Shown: in pieces, positions 27,773 to 36,517 of the stretch | Layout: each line of letters begins with the position of its first letter | Numbering within the stretch: position 1 is the stretch's first letter | Assembly (NCBI GenBank): GCA_963725275.1 | Contig: CAVRXS010000003.1 | Coordinates: 310,001 to 374,000, forward strand | DNA from: Bog-756 sp963725275 | GTDB lineage: Bacteria; Actinomycetota; Acidimicrobiia; Acidimicrobiales; RAAP-2 | Reading direction: 5' to 3' | DNA: 64,000 nucleotides | Notes under the pieces: model-generated | Told to the model about the DNA's origin: nothing | Seen by the model: the letters and a program-made list of their open reading frames with translations, nothing else | The model's database searches: none | Position numbers and translations under genes: made by a program

Positions 27773-28498
27773 TCAGTCGGCCGGCACCGAGGCGGGCAGG
27801 GTGACCAGCCCCGCGCGGGCACCGGCCGCGACCACCGCCGACTCGAGTCGCTCCTGGAACCCGTAGACCGCTGCGACGTCGTGGGGCCCGGTGACCAGGC
27901 GTTGAACGAGGCGCTCCCCTGCCGTCCAGTCCTCGATCTCGTCCCGCAGGACGAGCCGGAGGGCTCGGCGCACCGGTCCGTCGGTCACCGGCACGGTCGC
28001 CTGGAGATGGCGGGTGTAGGAGGTCACCAGCCTGGGCAGGACCACCCGGTAGAGACCGGCGAGGCGCGGAAGGGCTCCGGGGCGTTCGGCGGGCTCGTCG
28101 GCCACCGACCAGGTCGGGCCCGGACCGTCGGCGGGCGCGACGGCCCCGTCGAACGCGGCGAAGAGCGCGGACGTGGCCGCCGAGGGCTGGGTGAGCTGGT
28201 CCGGGTCCACACCGCTCAGGACGGGCAGGCGATCGCCCCACAGCTCGGCGTGCCAGGCGTGCCGCATGCTCTGGCTGTCGAGGTGGACCTGCACGGCGGC
28301 GACCGGGAGCTCGCGCACCCAGGTCCCCAGGGTCTCGTAGAGCGCGGTCTCGATCCACCGGTACTCGCCGACCAGGGCGGCGGTCGTCCCGAGTGGGAAC
28401 GCGATCGCGAGGTCTGCGACGCGGCCGTTCCCGATGTTCCCGACCAGCACCCCGTCGGCCACTGCCGGCACCTCGCCCGGGAGGGTGGTCTCAGACAA
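27773..28498 (-). CDS. Uncharacterised protein, possible ferritin-like helical fold
   Basis: About 241 residues, not recognised with confidence. It is rich in predicted helices carrying acidic and His residues: GEYRWIETALYETLGTWV, SMRHAWHAELWGDRL, LVTSYTRHL and ALRLVLRDEIEDW. This pattern, with E/ExxH-like pairs in four helices, recalls ferritin-like diiron folds, but the ligand spacing is not decisive. It follows nadE with a TTG start (28498) overlapping the nadE stop, so it is probably co-expressed. Confidence 0.6.
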   Translation of the reverse strand: MSETTLPGEVPAVADGVLVGNIGNGRVADLAIAFPLGTTAALVGEYRWIETALYETLGTWVRELPVAAVQVHLDSQSMRHAWHAELWGDRLPVLSGVDPDQLTQPSAATSALFAAFDGAVAPADGPGPTWSVADEPAERPGALPRLAGLYRVVLPRLVTSYTRHLQATVPVTDGPVRRALRLVLRDEIEDWTAGERLVQRLVTGPHDVAAVYGFQERLESAVVAAGARAGLVTLPASVPAD

Positions 28499-30248
28499 CT
28501 GCCCGGGTCTCCCCGGCCGGCGGGGTGGGCGACGCGGACGGCACGACCGAGTCACCGGCCGCCCGGTAGCGGTTGGTGATGGGCATGCGACGGTCCCTGC
28601 CGAACGCCTTGCCGGAGATCCGCACGCCCGGCGGCATCTGGCGGCGCTTGTACTCGGCCCGGTCGACGAGGCCCACCACGCGGGCCACCACGGCGGGGTC
28701 GAACCCTTCGGCCACCAGATCGTCGGCCGAACGGTCGGCCTCGACGTATCCGGCCATCACCGGGTCGAGGACCGAGTAGGGCGGGAGGGACTCGTCGTCG
28801 CGCTGGTCGGGGCGGAGCTCGGCCGACGGGGCCTTGGTCAAGACCGCCTCGGGGATGAGCTCGAAGCCCGCCCGTGCGTTACGGTACCGGCACAGCTCGT
28901 AGACCAGGGTCTTCGAGACGTCCTTGATGACCGCGAACCCCCCGGCAGAGTCGCCGTAGAGGGTCGAGTAGCCGGTGGCCATCTCGCTCTTGTTCCCCGT
29001 CGTCAGCACGATCCATCCGTGCGCGTTGGACAGGGCCATGAGCAGGACGCCGCGGATGCGGCTCTGGAGATTCTCGTCGGTGAGACCCTCGGGCTCCCCA
29101 CCCACCAGCGGAGCCAGGGTCGTGGTGAAGGCGCGGTGGGCGACCTCGATGGGCGCGCTCCGGACGTCGATACCCAGGTTGGCGCCCAGGGCGACCGCAT
29201 CGGACACCGATCCCTCACTCGAGTAGCGCGAGGGCATCGTCACCCCGTGGACGTGCGCCGCGCCGATTGCGTCCACGGCGACTGCCGCCACCAGCGAAGA
29301 GTCGATCCCCCCGGACAGGCCGATCACCGCGTCGCCGAAGTCGTTCTTGGCGAGATAGTCGCGGGTCCCGAGGACCAGTGCCTCGTAGACCTCGGCCACA
29401 GGGTCGAGCACCGTTGCGATCGGGTGCACCGACGGGCTCCCGGTTGCCCGGCTGGATGCGGTCACCGGCAGAACCGGCCCCGGATATCCGGCATCTCCGT
29501 CCGGTACGGCCACCTCGAGATCGGCCACGAGGACCTCCTCGGCGAACTGCACGGCAGAGGCCAGCACCGTGCCCCGGCTGTCGACCACGAGCGAGGCGCC
29601 GTCGAAGACGAGCTCGTCCTGTCCGCCGACCTGATTGACGTAGACGATCGCGCATCCCGTCTCGGCGGCGCGTGCGCCCAGCACCGCGAGTCGCTCGGTT
29701 CGCCGGCCGCGCGAGTACGGCGAGGCATTGAGGTTCACGAGCAGGCGTGCGCCCACCGCTGCCTGCTCGGTCATCGGTCCGCAGGCCACCCACATGTCCT
29801 CACAGATCGTGACCCCGACGGGGATGCCGGCGACGCCGAAGAGAGAAGGGGGCCCGGTCCCCGGCGCGAACCACCGCTGCTCGTCGAAGACGCCGTAGTT
29901 GGGCAGGAGCCGCTTGTGGTACCGCCCGACGACCTCGCCCGCCCGGCAGAGCGCGGCCGCGTTGACCAGCCGGCCGTCGGGGAGCACGTCGACGTAGCCG
30001 ATGACCGCGGCGCACTCGTCGGTGGCTGCGGCCACCTCGGCGAACACCACCAGGTTGTCGGCAACGAATACGGGACGCCCGAGCAGGTCCTCGGGCGGAT
30101 ACCCGGTGACCGTGAGCTCGGGGAACACGGCCAGATCCGCGCCCGACCGCTGGGCGACGGAGAGGGCCCGACCGATCCGCTCGGCGTTGCCGGAGAGATC
30201 GCCGACCACCGTGTCGATCTGGCAGGCGGCAACCCGTACCCGAGGCAT
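28491..30248 (-). CDS. nadE: Glutamine-dependent NAD+ synthetase
   Basis: Amidates nicotinate adenine dinucleotide to NAD+, the last step of NAD synthesis. 585 residues: N-terminal nitrilase-type glutaminase with the Glu-Lys-Cys triad in FPELTVTGYPPED, YHKRLLPNYGVFDE and VTICEDMW, and C-terminal synthetase with the PP-loop GLSGGIDSSLVAAVAV and TGNKSEMATGYSTLYGD. Start ATG 30248 is 6 bases after TAAGCT, so the message is probably leaderless. Confidence 0.96.
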   Translation of the reverse strand: MPRVRVAACQIDTVVGDLSGNAERIGRALSVAQRSGADLAVFPELTVTGYPPEDLLGRPVFVADNLVVFAEVAAATDECAAVIGYVDVLPDGRLVNAAALCRAGEVVGRYHKRLLPNYGVFDEQRWFAPGTGPPSLFGVAGIPVGVTICEDMWVACGPMTEQAAVGARLLVNLNASPYSRGRRTERLAVLGARAAETGCAIVYVNQVGGQDELVFDGASLVVDSRGTVLASAVQFAEEVLVADLEVAVPDGDAGYPGPVLPVTASSRATGSPSVHPIATVLDPVAEVYEALVLGTRDYLAKNDFGDAVIGLSGGIDSSLVAAVAVDAIGAAHVHGVTMPSRYSSEGSVSDAVALGANLGIDVRSAPIEVAHRAFTTTLAPLVGGEPEGLTDENLQSRIRGVLLMALSNAHGWIVLTTGNKSEMATGYSTLYGDSAGGFAVIKDVSKTLVYELCRYRNARAGFELIPEAVLTKAPSAELRPDQRDDESLPPYSVLDPVMAGYVEADRSADDLVAEGFDPAVVARVVGLVDRAEYKRRQMPPGVRISGKAFGRDRRMPITNRYRAAGDSVVPSASPTPPAGETRAVV

Positions 30249-30254
30249 CGCCCC

Positions 30255-30260
30255 AGCTTA
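30255..30260 (-). promoter_or_regulatory. -10 element for leaderless nadE mRNA
   Basis: TAAGCT on the minus strand followed by GGGGCG and the nadE ATG. Confidence 0.5.
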
Positions 30261-30305
30261 CCGGGGCCGCCGACGGCCCCAATGGGCCGATCCGACCGTC
30301 GGGAG

Positions 30306-30343
30306 TTCATCGTCCGTTCACAACGGGGTAACGGGGGGGAAAC
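30306..30343 (+). promoter_or_regulatory. GlnR-box-like array of four 11-bp-phased half sites upstream of glnII
   Basis: Half sites TTCAT, TTCAC, GTAAC and GAAAC start at 30306, 30317, 30328 and 30339, each separated by exactly 6 bases. The actinobacterial GlnR consensus is gTnAC-n6-GaAAC repeated with the same spacing. A -10-like GATAGT lies at 30354-30359 and glnII begins at 30499. A GlnR-like regulator gene lies 2.8 kb downstream. Confidence 0.6.
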
Positions 30344-30498
30344 GGCGTCCTGCGATAGTGCGGTGTCCCCGCAACCGAGGTCCGTCGGTGGTGACCGGTC
30401 GGGGTCCGGTAGCGTGTGCCGCCGTTCGGGCCGTCGGGCCGGGGCAGCGGGGCATCGAACAACCGAACATCACGACCGAGGATCGTAAGGAGTCGCAC

Positions 30499-31513
30499 GT
30501 GAGGTACCAAGCTGAGTACATCTGGATCGACGGGACCGAACCGACGCCGCTCATCCGGTGCAAGACCAAGATCGTCGCGGACGGAGCCGAGCCCCCCATC
30601 TGGGGCTTTGACGGCTCGAGCACCAACCAGGCCCTCGGGCACGACGTCGGACTGCGTCCTCCGGCCCGTCTTCGTGCTGCCCGGACCCGCTGCGCGGCCG
30701 ACAACAACGTCTCGTGCTCTGCGAAGTGGAGCTCACCGACTTCACGCCGCATCCGACGAACACGCGGGCGGCGTGCGCGACGGTGGCCGAGCGCTACGCC
30801 GACCAGGAGCCGATGTTCGGCATCGAGCAGGAGTACACCTTCTTCAAGGACGGTCGCCCGCTCGGCTGGCCGGAGATCGGCTACCCGGCTCCCCAGGGCC
30901 CGTACTACTGCGGCGTCGGCGGCGACTACATGGTCGGGCGCGAGATCGTCGAGCGGCACACCGCCGCCTGCATGGACGGCGGGCATCGGCATCGAGGGCA
31001 CGAACGCCGAGGTCATGAAGGGCCAGTGGGAGTTCCAGATCGGGATTCTCGCCGCCACCGACGATCGGCGACCATCTCTGGGTCGCGCGGTGGCTGTTGA
31101 ACCGCATCGCCGAGGACTACGGGGTCCAGGCGAGCTTCGAGCCGCAAGCCGATCCCCGGCGACTGGAACGGCGCCGGCGCGCACACCAACTTCTCGACCA
31201 AGGCGATGCGCGAAGAGGCTACGACGCCGATCATCGCCGGCTGCCGAGGCGCTCGGCAAGCGCGTCGACGAGCACATCGACGTCTACGGCGCCGACATCA
31301 AAAGCCGCCTGACCGGCGCCCACGAGACCGCCCACTGGAACGAGTACAGCTACGGCGTCTCGAACCGCGGCGCCTCGGTCCGCATCCCGTGGCAGGTCGA
31401 CAAGGACCAAGAAGGGCTACCTCGAGGATCGTCGGCCGAACGCCAACATGGACCCCTACCAGGTGACCGGCGTGCTGGTGGAGACTGTTTGTGGCGAGGC
31501 CGCCGGGAGCTGA
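30499..31513 (+). pseudogene. glnII: Glutamine synthetase type II, disrupted by about ten indels
   Basis: Eukaryote-type GSII: RYQAEYIWIDGTEPTPLIRC and PIWGFDGSSTNQA at the start, FGIEQEYTFFKDGRPLGWP, GPYYCGVGGDYMVGREIVE, GIGIEGTNAEVMKGQWEFQ and ETAHWNEYSYGVSNRGASVR later, spread over all three frames. Frame changes are needed near 30645, 30684, 30697, 30711, 30980, 31064, 31145, 31218, 31227, 31238 and 31408. Total length (1015 bases) equals a normal GSII and the residues between breaks are well conserved, so the breaks look like read errors more than decay. GTG start follows GTAAGGAG; a GlnR-like box lies upstream. Confidence 0.85.
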
Positions 31514-31732
31514 CCACCCGGGCGACGCCACCACGGCCCGGCCCGGTCGGCGGGGACCGGCGCCAGCGCCGGAGCCCGTCACCGGGTTCGCTCGGCGGGT
31601 GCCTCCGGGCGCGCTCCGATGCGTGCGGAGACGCGGTCGTCGACTGGCACGACCGCCAGCTGCGAGAATGAGGGGATCGAACCCCGTGACACCCTCCCCC
31701 AGCGCGCCGTACTCATGCAGGACTCCGACCCC

Positions 31733-33097
31733 ATGAGGAGTCAGGAGGAGTACGTCCTGCGCACGGTCGAGGAGCGCGGCATCCGGTTCGTCCAGCTCTG
31801 GTTCACCGATGTGCTCGGGACACCCAAGACGTTCAGCATCACCCCGGCCGAGCTCGAGAACGCGCTCGACGAGGGGATGACCTTCGACGGGTCCGCCATC
31901 GACGGGTTCAGCCGGGTCCAGGAGTCCGACGTGCTCGCGCGGCCGGACGCCAACACCTTCCAGCTGCTCCCCTGGCACGGTCACGGTGAGCCCGGTGCGA
32001 ACGGCGAGGCGCCCCCCGTCCAGGTGGCCCGGGTGTTCTGCGACATCGTCGACCTCGACGGCTCCCCCTTCCAGGGCTGCCCGCGCCACGTGCTGCGCCG
32101 GACCCTGGAGCGGGCCAGTAGCCGCGGGTTCACCTTCTTCGCCGCCCCGGAGATGGAGTTCTTCTACTTCGCCGACGGTGACCCGGGCCACGCCCCGACC
32201 ACGCTCGATTCGGGCTCCTACTTCGAGCTCACGGTCGCGGACCGGGCGAGCGACATCCGCCAGCGGACCGTGCTCACCCTCGAGGAGATGGGGATCCCGG
32301 TCGAGCACGCCCAGCACGAGGACGCTCCGAGCCAGCACGAGATCGACCTCCGCTACACCGATGCCCTCACCATGGCCGACACGGTGATGACCGTGCGGCT
32401 GGTGGTCAAGGAGATGGCCCGCGAGCAGGGGGTGTTCGCGAGCTTCATGCCCAAGCCCCTTGCCGGGGTCCAGGGGTCGGGCATGCACACCCACATGTCG
32501 CTGTTCCGTGGAGACACCAACGCCTTCGTCGATCTCGAACGGCCGGGCGGGCTCTCCGAGGTGGCCGAGCAGTTCATCGCCGGCCTGCTCCGCCACGCCG
32601 GCGAGATCACCGCGGTGACCAACCAGTGGGTCAACTCGTACAAGCGACTCGTCTCCGGGTACGAGGCCCCGATCCACGTCTCGTGGGCCCGCAACAACCG
32701 CTCCGCACTGGTCCGGGTACCGGTGGTCAAGCCGGGGAAGACCGAGTCGACCCACGTCGAGTACCGCGCGCCGGACAGTGCCTGCAATCCGTACCTGGCC
32801 TTCGCGGTCATCCTGGCAGCCGGCCTGCGGGGCATCGAGGAGGGCTACGAACTACCGCCCGAGGCCGACGCCAACCTCTTTTCCCTCAGCCCCGAGGAGC
32901 TCGCCAACAAGGGCATCCTCCACCTGCCGGGCAGCCTCAACGAGGCCCTGGTCCGGATGGAGGAGTCCGAGCTGCTGGCCGTGACCCTCGGCGACCATGT
33001 CTTCGAGTGGTTCATCCGCAACAAGCGCGAGGAGTGGGCCGGCTACAAGGCCCACGTCACCCAGTTCGAACTCGATCGCTACTTGCCGCTGCTCTAG
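31733..33097 (+). CDS. glnA: Glutamine synthetase type I (GlnA2-like)
   Basis: 454 residues, type I glutamine synthetase closest in pattern to actinobacterial GlnA2: EYVLRTVEERGIRFVQLWFT, MTFDGSAIDGFSRVQESD, FFAAPEMEFFYF, FMPKPLAGVQGSGMHTHMSLF, NQWVNSYKRLVSGYEAP and YRAPDSACNPYLAFAVILAA. No adenylylation tyrosine motif is visible. ATG 31733 keeps GCAGGA upstream; an in-frame ATG at 31715 is possible. It follows glnII and precedes the GlnR-like gene, forming a nitrogen assimilation block. Confidence 0.93.
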   Translation: MRSQEEYVLRTVEERGIRFVQLWFTDVLGTPKTFSITPAELENALDEGMTFDGSAIDGFSRVQESDVLARPDANTFQLLPWHGHGEPGANGEAPPVQVARVFCDIVDLDGSPFQGCPRHVLRRTLERASSRGFTFFAAPEMEFFYFADGDPGHAPTTLDSGSYFELTVADRASDIRQRTVLTLEEMGIPVEHAQHEDAPSQHEIDLRYTDALTMADTVMTVRLVVKEMAREQGVFASFMPKPLAGVQGSGMHTHMSLFRGDTNAFVDLERPGGLSEVAEQFIAGLLRHAGEITAVTNQWVNSYKRLVSGYEAPIHVSWARNNRSALVRVPVVKPGKTESTHVEYRAPDSACNPYLAFAVILAAGLRGIEEGYELPPEADANLFSLSPEELANKGILHLPGSLNEALVRMEESELLAVTLGDHVFEWFIRNKREEWAGYKAHVTQFELDRYLPLL

Positions 33098-33160
33098 CCG
33101 CACCCGGCCCTGGCCGGACCACCGGATCAGCCACCGTCACCGAGAAAGGGGGAGCGACGC

Positions 33161-33841
33161 ATGGAACCACTGCTGTGCTATCCGGCCGCCCCGCCTACCC
33201 CGGTGACAATCGTCCTCGAGCGGGCCGGCTATCCCTGGCACGCGATCGACCGCCCCGAATCTGCCGAGGTCGACGAGCCCGAGGACGGCTGGGGCGGTGC
33301 GGTCATCTGCAGCGGGGCAGATCCGATGGGCGCGTTCCAGCTCTGCCGGCACCTGCGCAAGCGCGAGGTGCCCCTGGCCCCCGTCCTGGTGATCGTGCCC
33401 TTCGAGCAGCTCGGCGAGCTCGAGTTGCGCGAGGACCTGTTCGACGATCTCTGCCTCGAGCCCATCGTCCCCGAGGAGCTCGCTGCGCGCTTGGCGCACC
33501 TGTTCTGGCGCACCGGTCGCGGTCTGCGCCCCGATCTGCTCGAACACGGCCCCCTGATCCTCAACCTCGAGACCTACCAGGCGGCGGTCGCCGGCAAGGT
33601 CCTCGACCTCACCTACATGGAGTACGAGTTGCTCCGGTTCCTGGCCGCACGACCGGGCAAGGTCTTCACCCGCGAGACCCTCCTCAGCCGGGTCTGGGGC
33701 TACGAGTACTACGGCGGGGCCCGCACCGTGGACGTCCATGTGCGCCGGCTGCGCGCCAAGCTCGGCGAGGAGCACGCCCACCTCATCCAGACGGTGCGCT
33801 CGGTCGGCTACCGCTTCGGGCAGACCAGCTGGTCCCCCTGA
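33161..33841 (+). CDS. OmpR-family winged-helix regulator, GlnR-like with degenerate receiver
   Basis: 226 residues. The C-terminal winged helix is very like GlnR: KVLDLTYMEYELLRFLAARP, KVFTRETLLSRVWGYEYYGG, RTVDVHVRRLRAKLG and VRSVGYRF. The N-terminal receiver has lost the acidic pocket; the strand that should end in phospho-Asp reads GGAVICSGADP. GlnR itself works without phosphorylation. With glnII and glnA upstream and a GlnR-box-like site before glnII, nitrogen control is the best guess. AAGGGGGAG lies just upstream. Confidence 0.8.
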   Translation: MEPLLCYPAAPPTPVTIVLERAGYPWHAIDRPESAEVDEPEDGWGGAVICSGADPMGAFQLCRHLRKREVPLAPVLVIVPFEQLGELELREDLFDDLCLEPIVPEELAARLAHLFWRTGRGLRPDLLEHGPLILNLETYQAAVAGKVLDLTYMEYELLRFLAARPGKVFTRETLLSRVWGYEYYGGARTVDVHVRRLRAKLGEEHAHLIQTVRSVGYRFGQTSWSP

Positions 33842-33875
33842 CCGCCCCCCGGCCAGCACCTGCAGGCGCCGGGAC

Positions 33876-34247
33876 TCAGTCGGGCTCGCGGTGGGCCCAG
33901 ACCTCGATCTCGACGGCCGCCCCCATGGGCAGCGCCGACACGGCGACCATCGAACGGGCCGGGCGGACGCCACCGAATGCGGCCATATAGGCCTCGTTGA
34001 CCGCGGCGAACACACCCGGGTCGGTGGTGAACACGGTGGTCTTGACCACGTCGGCAAGCGAGGCGCCCTCCGAAGAGAGCAGTGCGGCCGCATTGGCGAC
34101 GGCCTGGGCCAGCTGCGGGCCCGCTCCGCCCTCCGCCAGAGCGGGCGGGACGCCGTCGGCGGCGGGGCACAGACCGAGCTGTCCGGAACAGATGAGCCAC
34201 GCGCCGGCCCGGACGATGGGGGTGTAGGGACCGACGGGCGTGCTCAT
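33876..34247 (-). CDS. RidA family enamine/imine deaminase
   Basis: 123 residues, the length of RidA/YjgF proteins, which hydrolyse reactive enamines made by PLP enzymes. GPYTPIVRAGAWLICSGQLG, QAVANAAALLSSEGASLADVVKTTVF and RPARSMVAVSALPMGAAVEIEV follow the family pattern. The conserved Arg is present in RPARSMV. ATG 34247 is preceded by GAGGAG. Confidence 0.9.
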   Translation of the reverse strand: MSTPVGPYTPIVRAGAWLICSGQLGLCPAADGVPPALAEGGAGPQLAQAVANAAALLSSEGASLADVVKTTVFTTDPGVFAAVNEAYMAAFGGVRPARSMVAVSALPMGAAVEIEVWAHREPD

Positions 34248-34353
34248 GGTGGCTCCTCGCGGCGACCGGTGGGTGACCGTCAGCCTACGCGGGACACTGC
34301 GGTACTGCGCTCTCCGACTGCACGGGGCTGCAGCGCCCCGACGGTCGGTCCGT

Positions 34354-35972
34354 TCAGGGGCGGCCCGCGCCGCCCCGGGCTGTCGGCCACGACAACGGCA
34401 GCCCGTCGGCCAACCACCGCGCGGCGGCGACCGCGGCGAACACCGCGTCGGTAGCCGGGACCGGCGTCGCGGCGTGCTCGCCACCGATGGTGATCGTGAC
34501 CGGGGGCATCGCCCGCGCCGGGATGATCCCGAAGGAGCGCATGGTGAGGTCCGACACCGCCCCTGTCGCGTCGACAGCGATCCCCTCTGAGCGCACCCAG
34601 CTCACGGCCTGGTGGGCCGCGCCGAGCGCGTACGAGCGGAGCACCGTCTCGTCGAGGACGTCCCCGGCGTCGACCTCGATCGCCAACCGCCCGTCGGCGC
34701 CGCACCGGGCCACCGCCCGACCGCCCGAGGGGGCGACCACCTCGACGGGGACGTCCACGACCGGGGTGCCCGGTTCGGCGTCTGCGAAGCCGGCCGCGAC
34801 CACCAGCACGGCCGCCTCGGCCCAGACCGCCGCCCGCAGGTCGGACGAGACCGCGGGACCTTCGATCGGCACCTGCTCGAGGGTGATCCCCGGGGCGACC
34901 GCGGCCACCCGGGCGACCAGCCCGTCCCACGCGGCGCCGAGCCCCCCACCGGTCATCCCGACCCGCAGCACCCCGGTGCCGTCGGGTGCGACACCCCCCG
35001 CGATCGGTGGGCGCTTCGGCGCACAGCGGACCACGTCCTCACGCGACCAGAGCACCCGGACGGCGCGCCCGTGCTCGTCGGCCAGGCGGCGGGCATCCGC
35101 ACCGACCGGCGAGTGGAGTTTGCCCCCGAAGGCCCCGCCGTTCCCGTAGGGGGACGCCGGTCGGCCACCGGGGGCGCACCACGAGGCGTCCGGTTCGACG
35201 TATGCCGGTTCGACCCAGGTCGTGACGAGGGAGAGGCACCAGTCCCCCGGCGGAACCGCCACCGGATGACGCAGGGGCTCCGTCGAGCTGCGTCCCTGCA
35301 GCTTTCCGGCGAGCGCCCGCGCCGCGCGGGGTGTCTCGCCGACCGCGTACCCGCCCCGTCCATCGGGCACCGCCACCAGCGCATCGGCCGGGCAGTCGTC
35401 GTCGGCGAATCCTGCCTCCCCCAGCACGACCCCGAGACCGACCCGCTGAGGCGCCCCGCCTTCGAGCGCCGCCCGTGCCGACGCTGCCCCGAGGTCACGC
35501 GCCGGGGAGGGCTGTCGTTCGGGAGCGCCGCCGAGGACCGCTCCTGCAGCCACTTCGATGCTGTGCCATCCGGTGCAGCGGCAGAGATGGGCGAGGAGCG
35601 CCCGGTCGACCTGCTCCTCGGTGACCGGGCCGGTCAGAGCCGCCAGGCGCATCACGATGCCGGGCGTGCAGAACCCGCACTGGCTGCCGCCGGTCTCGAC
35701 CAGTGCTGCGGCCCAGCACGTCCGAACCTCCGTCGGCAGTCCCTCGAGAGTGGTCACGCTGCGCCCGTCGAGGCGGCGGACCGGGGTCACGCAGGAGACC
35801 CGGGGGGCGCCGTCCACCCAGACCGTGCAGCAGCCGCACTGGCCCTGCGGGCTGCAGCCGTCCTTGACCGATCGCAGTAGGAGCTGCTCGCGCAGGACGT
35901 CCAGCAGGGTGGTGTCGTCGTCGGCGACCTCGACGTCGGCGCCGTTGACGCGGAGCCGGATCAGGGGATCAA
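34354..35972 (-). CDS. Compact xanthine dehydrogenase-like fusion: [2Fe-2S] subunit joined to a shortened molybdenum domain; start disrupted
   Basis: About 540 residues. The N-terminus is a plant-type ferredoxin domain (VNGADVEVADDDTTLLDVLR, KDGCSPQGQCGCCTVW) and a second [2Fe-2S] helical domain (GSQCGFCTPGIVMRLAAL, LLAHLCRCTGWHSI). This runs directly into about 390 residues resembling parts of the xanthine dehydrogenase large subunit, including SPYGNGGAFGGKLHS and RSFGIIPARAMPPV; a normal large subunit is about twice as long. No ATG, GTG or TTG opens the frame before LIRLRVNG. Adding one C to the C4 at 35964-35967 would join a TTG at 35972. Function unknown. Confidence 0.7.
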
Positions 35973-35973
35973 C

Positions 35974-35999
35974 GGCTCAGCTGATGGAGGCTCAGCTGA
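35974..35999. repeat. 11-bp direct repeat at the erpA/dehydrogenase junction
   Basis: GGCTCAGCTGA occurs at 35974-35984 and again at 35989-35999, 15 bases apart. The second copy contains the erpA stop codon on the minus strand, and the first supplies a further in-frame stop before the dehydrogenase-like gene. Confidence 0.7.
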
Positions 36000-36357
36000 A
36001 GGAGGAGCCGCACCCGCAGGTGCGGGTCGCGTTCGGGTTGGTCACGTGGAAGCCGGCGCCCTGCAGTCCGTCGCTGTAGTCGAGAGTCGAGCCACGGAGC
36101 AGGTCGGCGCTCGTCGCATCCACGACGACGTTGACGCCGCTGAACTCACGGACCACGTCGTCCTCGGCCACGTCGGCATCGAAGAACATCTCGTAGCTGA
36201 AGCCGGAGCAGCCGCCGGGACGCACGGCCACGCGGAGGGCCAGGCCCTCGGTGTCCTCCTCGGCGAGGAGCTCGAGCACCTTGGCGGCAGCGACGTCGGT
36301 CAGGTTGACCGGGTTCGGCTTCTTTCCGATGCTGACGGTCTGCAATGTCGAACTCAT
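35992..36357 (-). CDS. erpA: A-type iron-sulfur cluster carrier/insertion protein
   Basis: 121 residues of the HesB/IscA family, which deliver [4Fe-4S] or [2Fe-2S] clusters to apoproteins. The three cluster-binding cysteines are present: VRPGGCSGFSYEM and the C-terminal CGCGSSF. ATG 36357 has CAGGAGG upstream. It is divergent from mrp, another cluster-carrier gene, and precedes an Fe-S dehydrogenase-like gene. Confidence 0.94.
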   Translation of the reverse strand: MSSTLQTVSIGKKPNPVNLTDVAAAKVLELLAEEDTEGLALRVAVRPGGCSGFSYEMFFDADVAEDDVVREFSGVNVVVDATSADLLRGSTLDYSDGLQGAGFHVTNPNATRTCGCGSSFS

Positions 36358-36504
36358 GGGTCATCCTCCTGGGTCACCGGACGGTCGCCGTCCGGGCCGT
36401 GCACAGCTCAAGCGTACCCGTGGACGTGCGGTCACGGAACACCGCCGACCGCTGACGGTCCCTCGTGGCCCGGCGGAGGAACCGGGCCGGAGGAGATGTC
36501 CCGG

Positions 36505-36510
36505 TAGAAT
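36505..36510 (+). promoter_or_regulatory. -10 element for leaderless mrp mRNA
   Basis: TAGAAT followed by TGCGGAG (7 bases) and the GTG start of mrp at 36518; the GGAG lies too close to the start to act as a ribosome-binding site. Confidence 0.55.
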
Positions 36511-36517
36511 TGCGGAG

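Noticed and set aside
33098..33120. Terminator hairpin after glnA (CCGGCC-CT-GGCCGG)
   Set aside because: A perfect but tiny-loop palindrome without a T tract; similar G/C palindromes are frequent by chance in this sequence.
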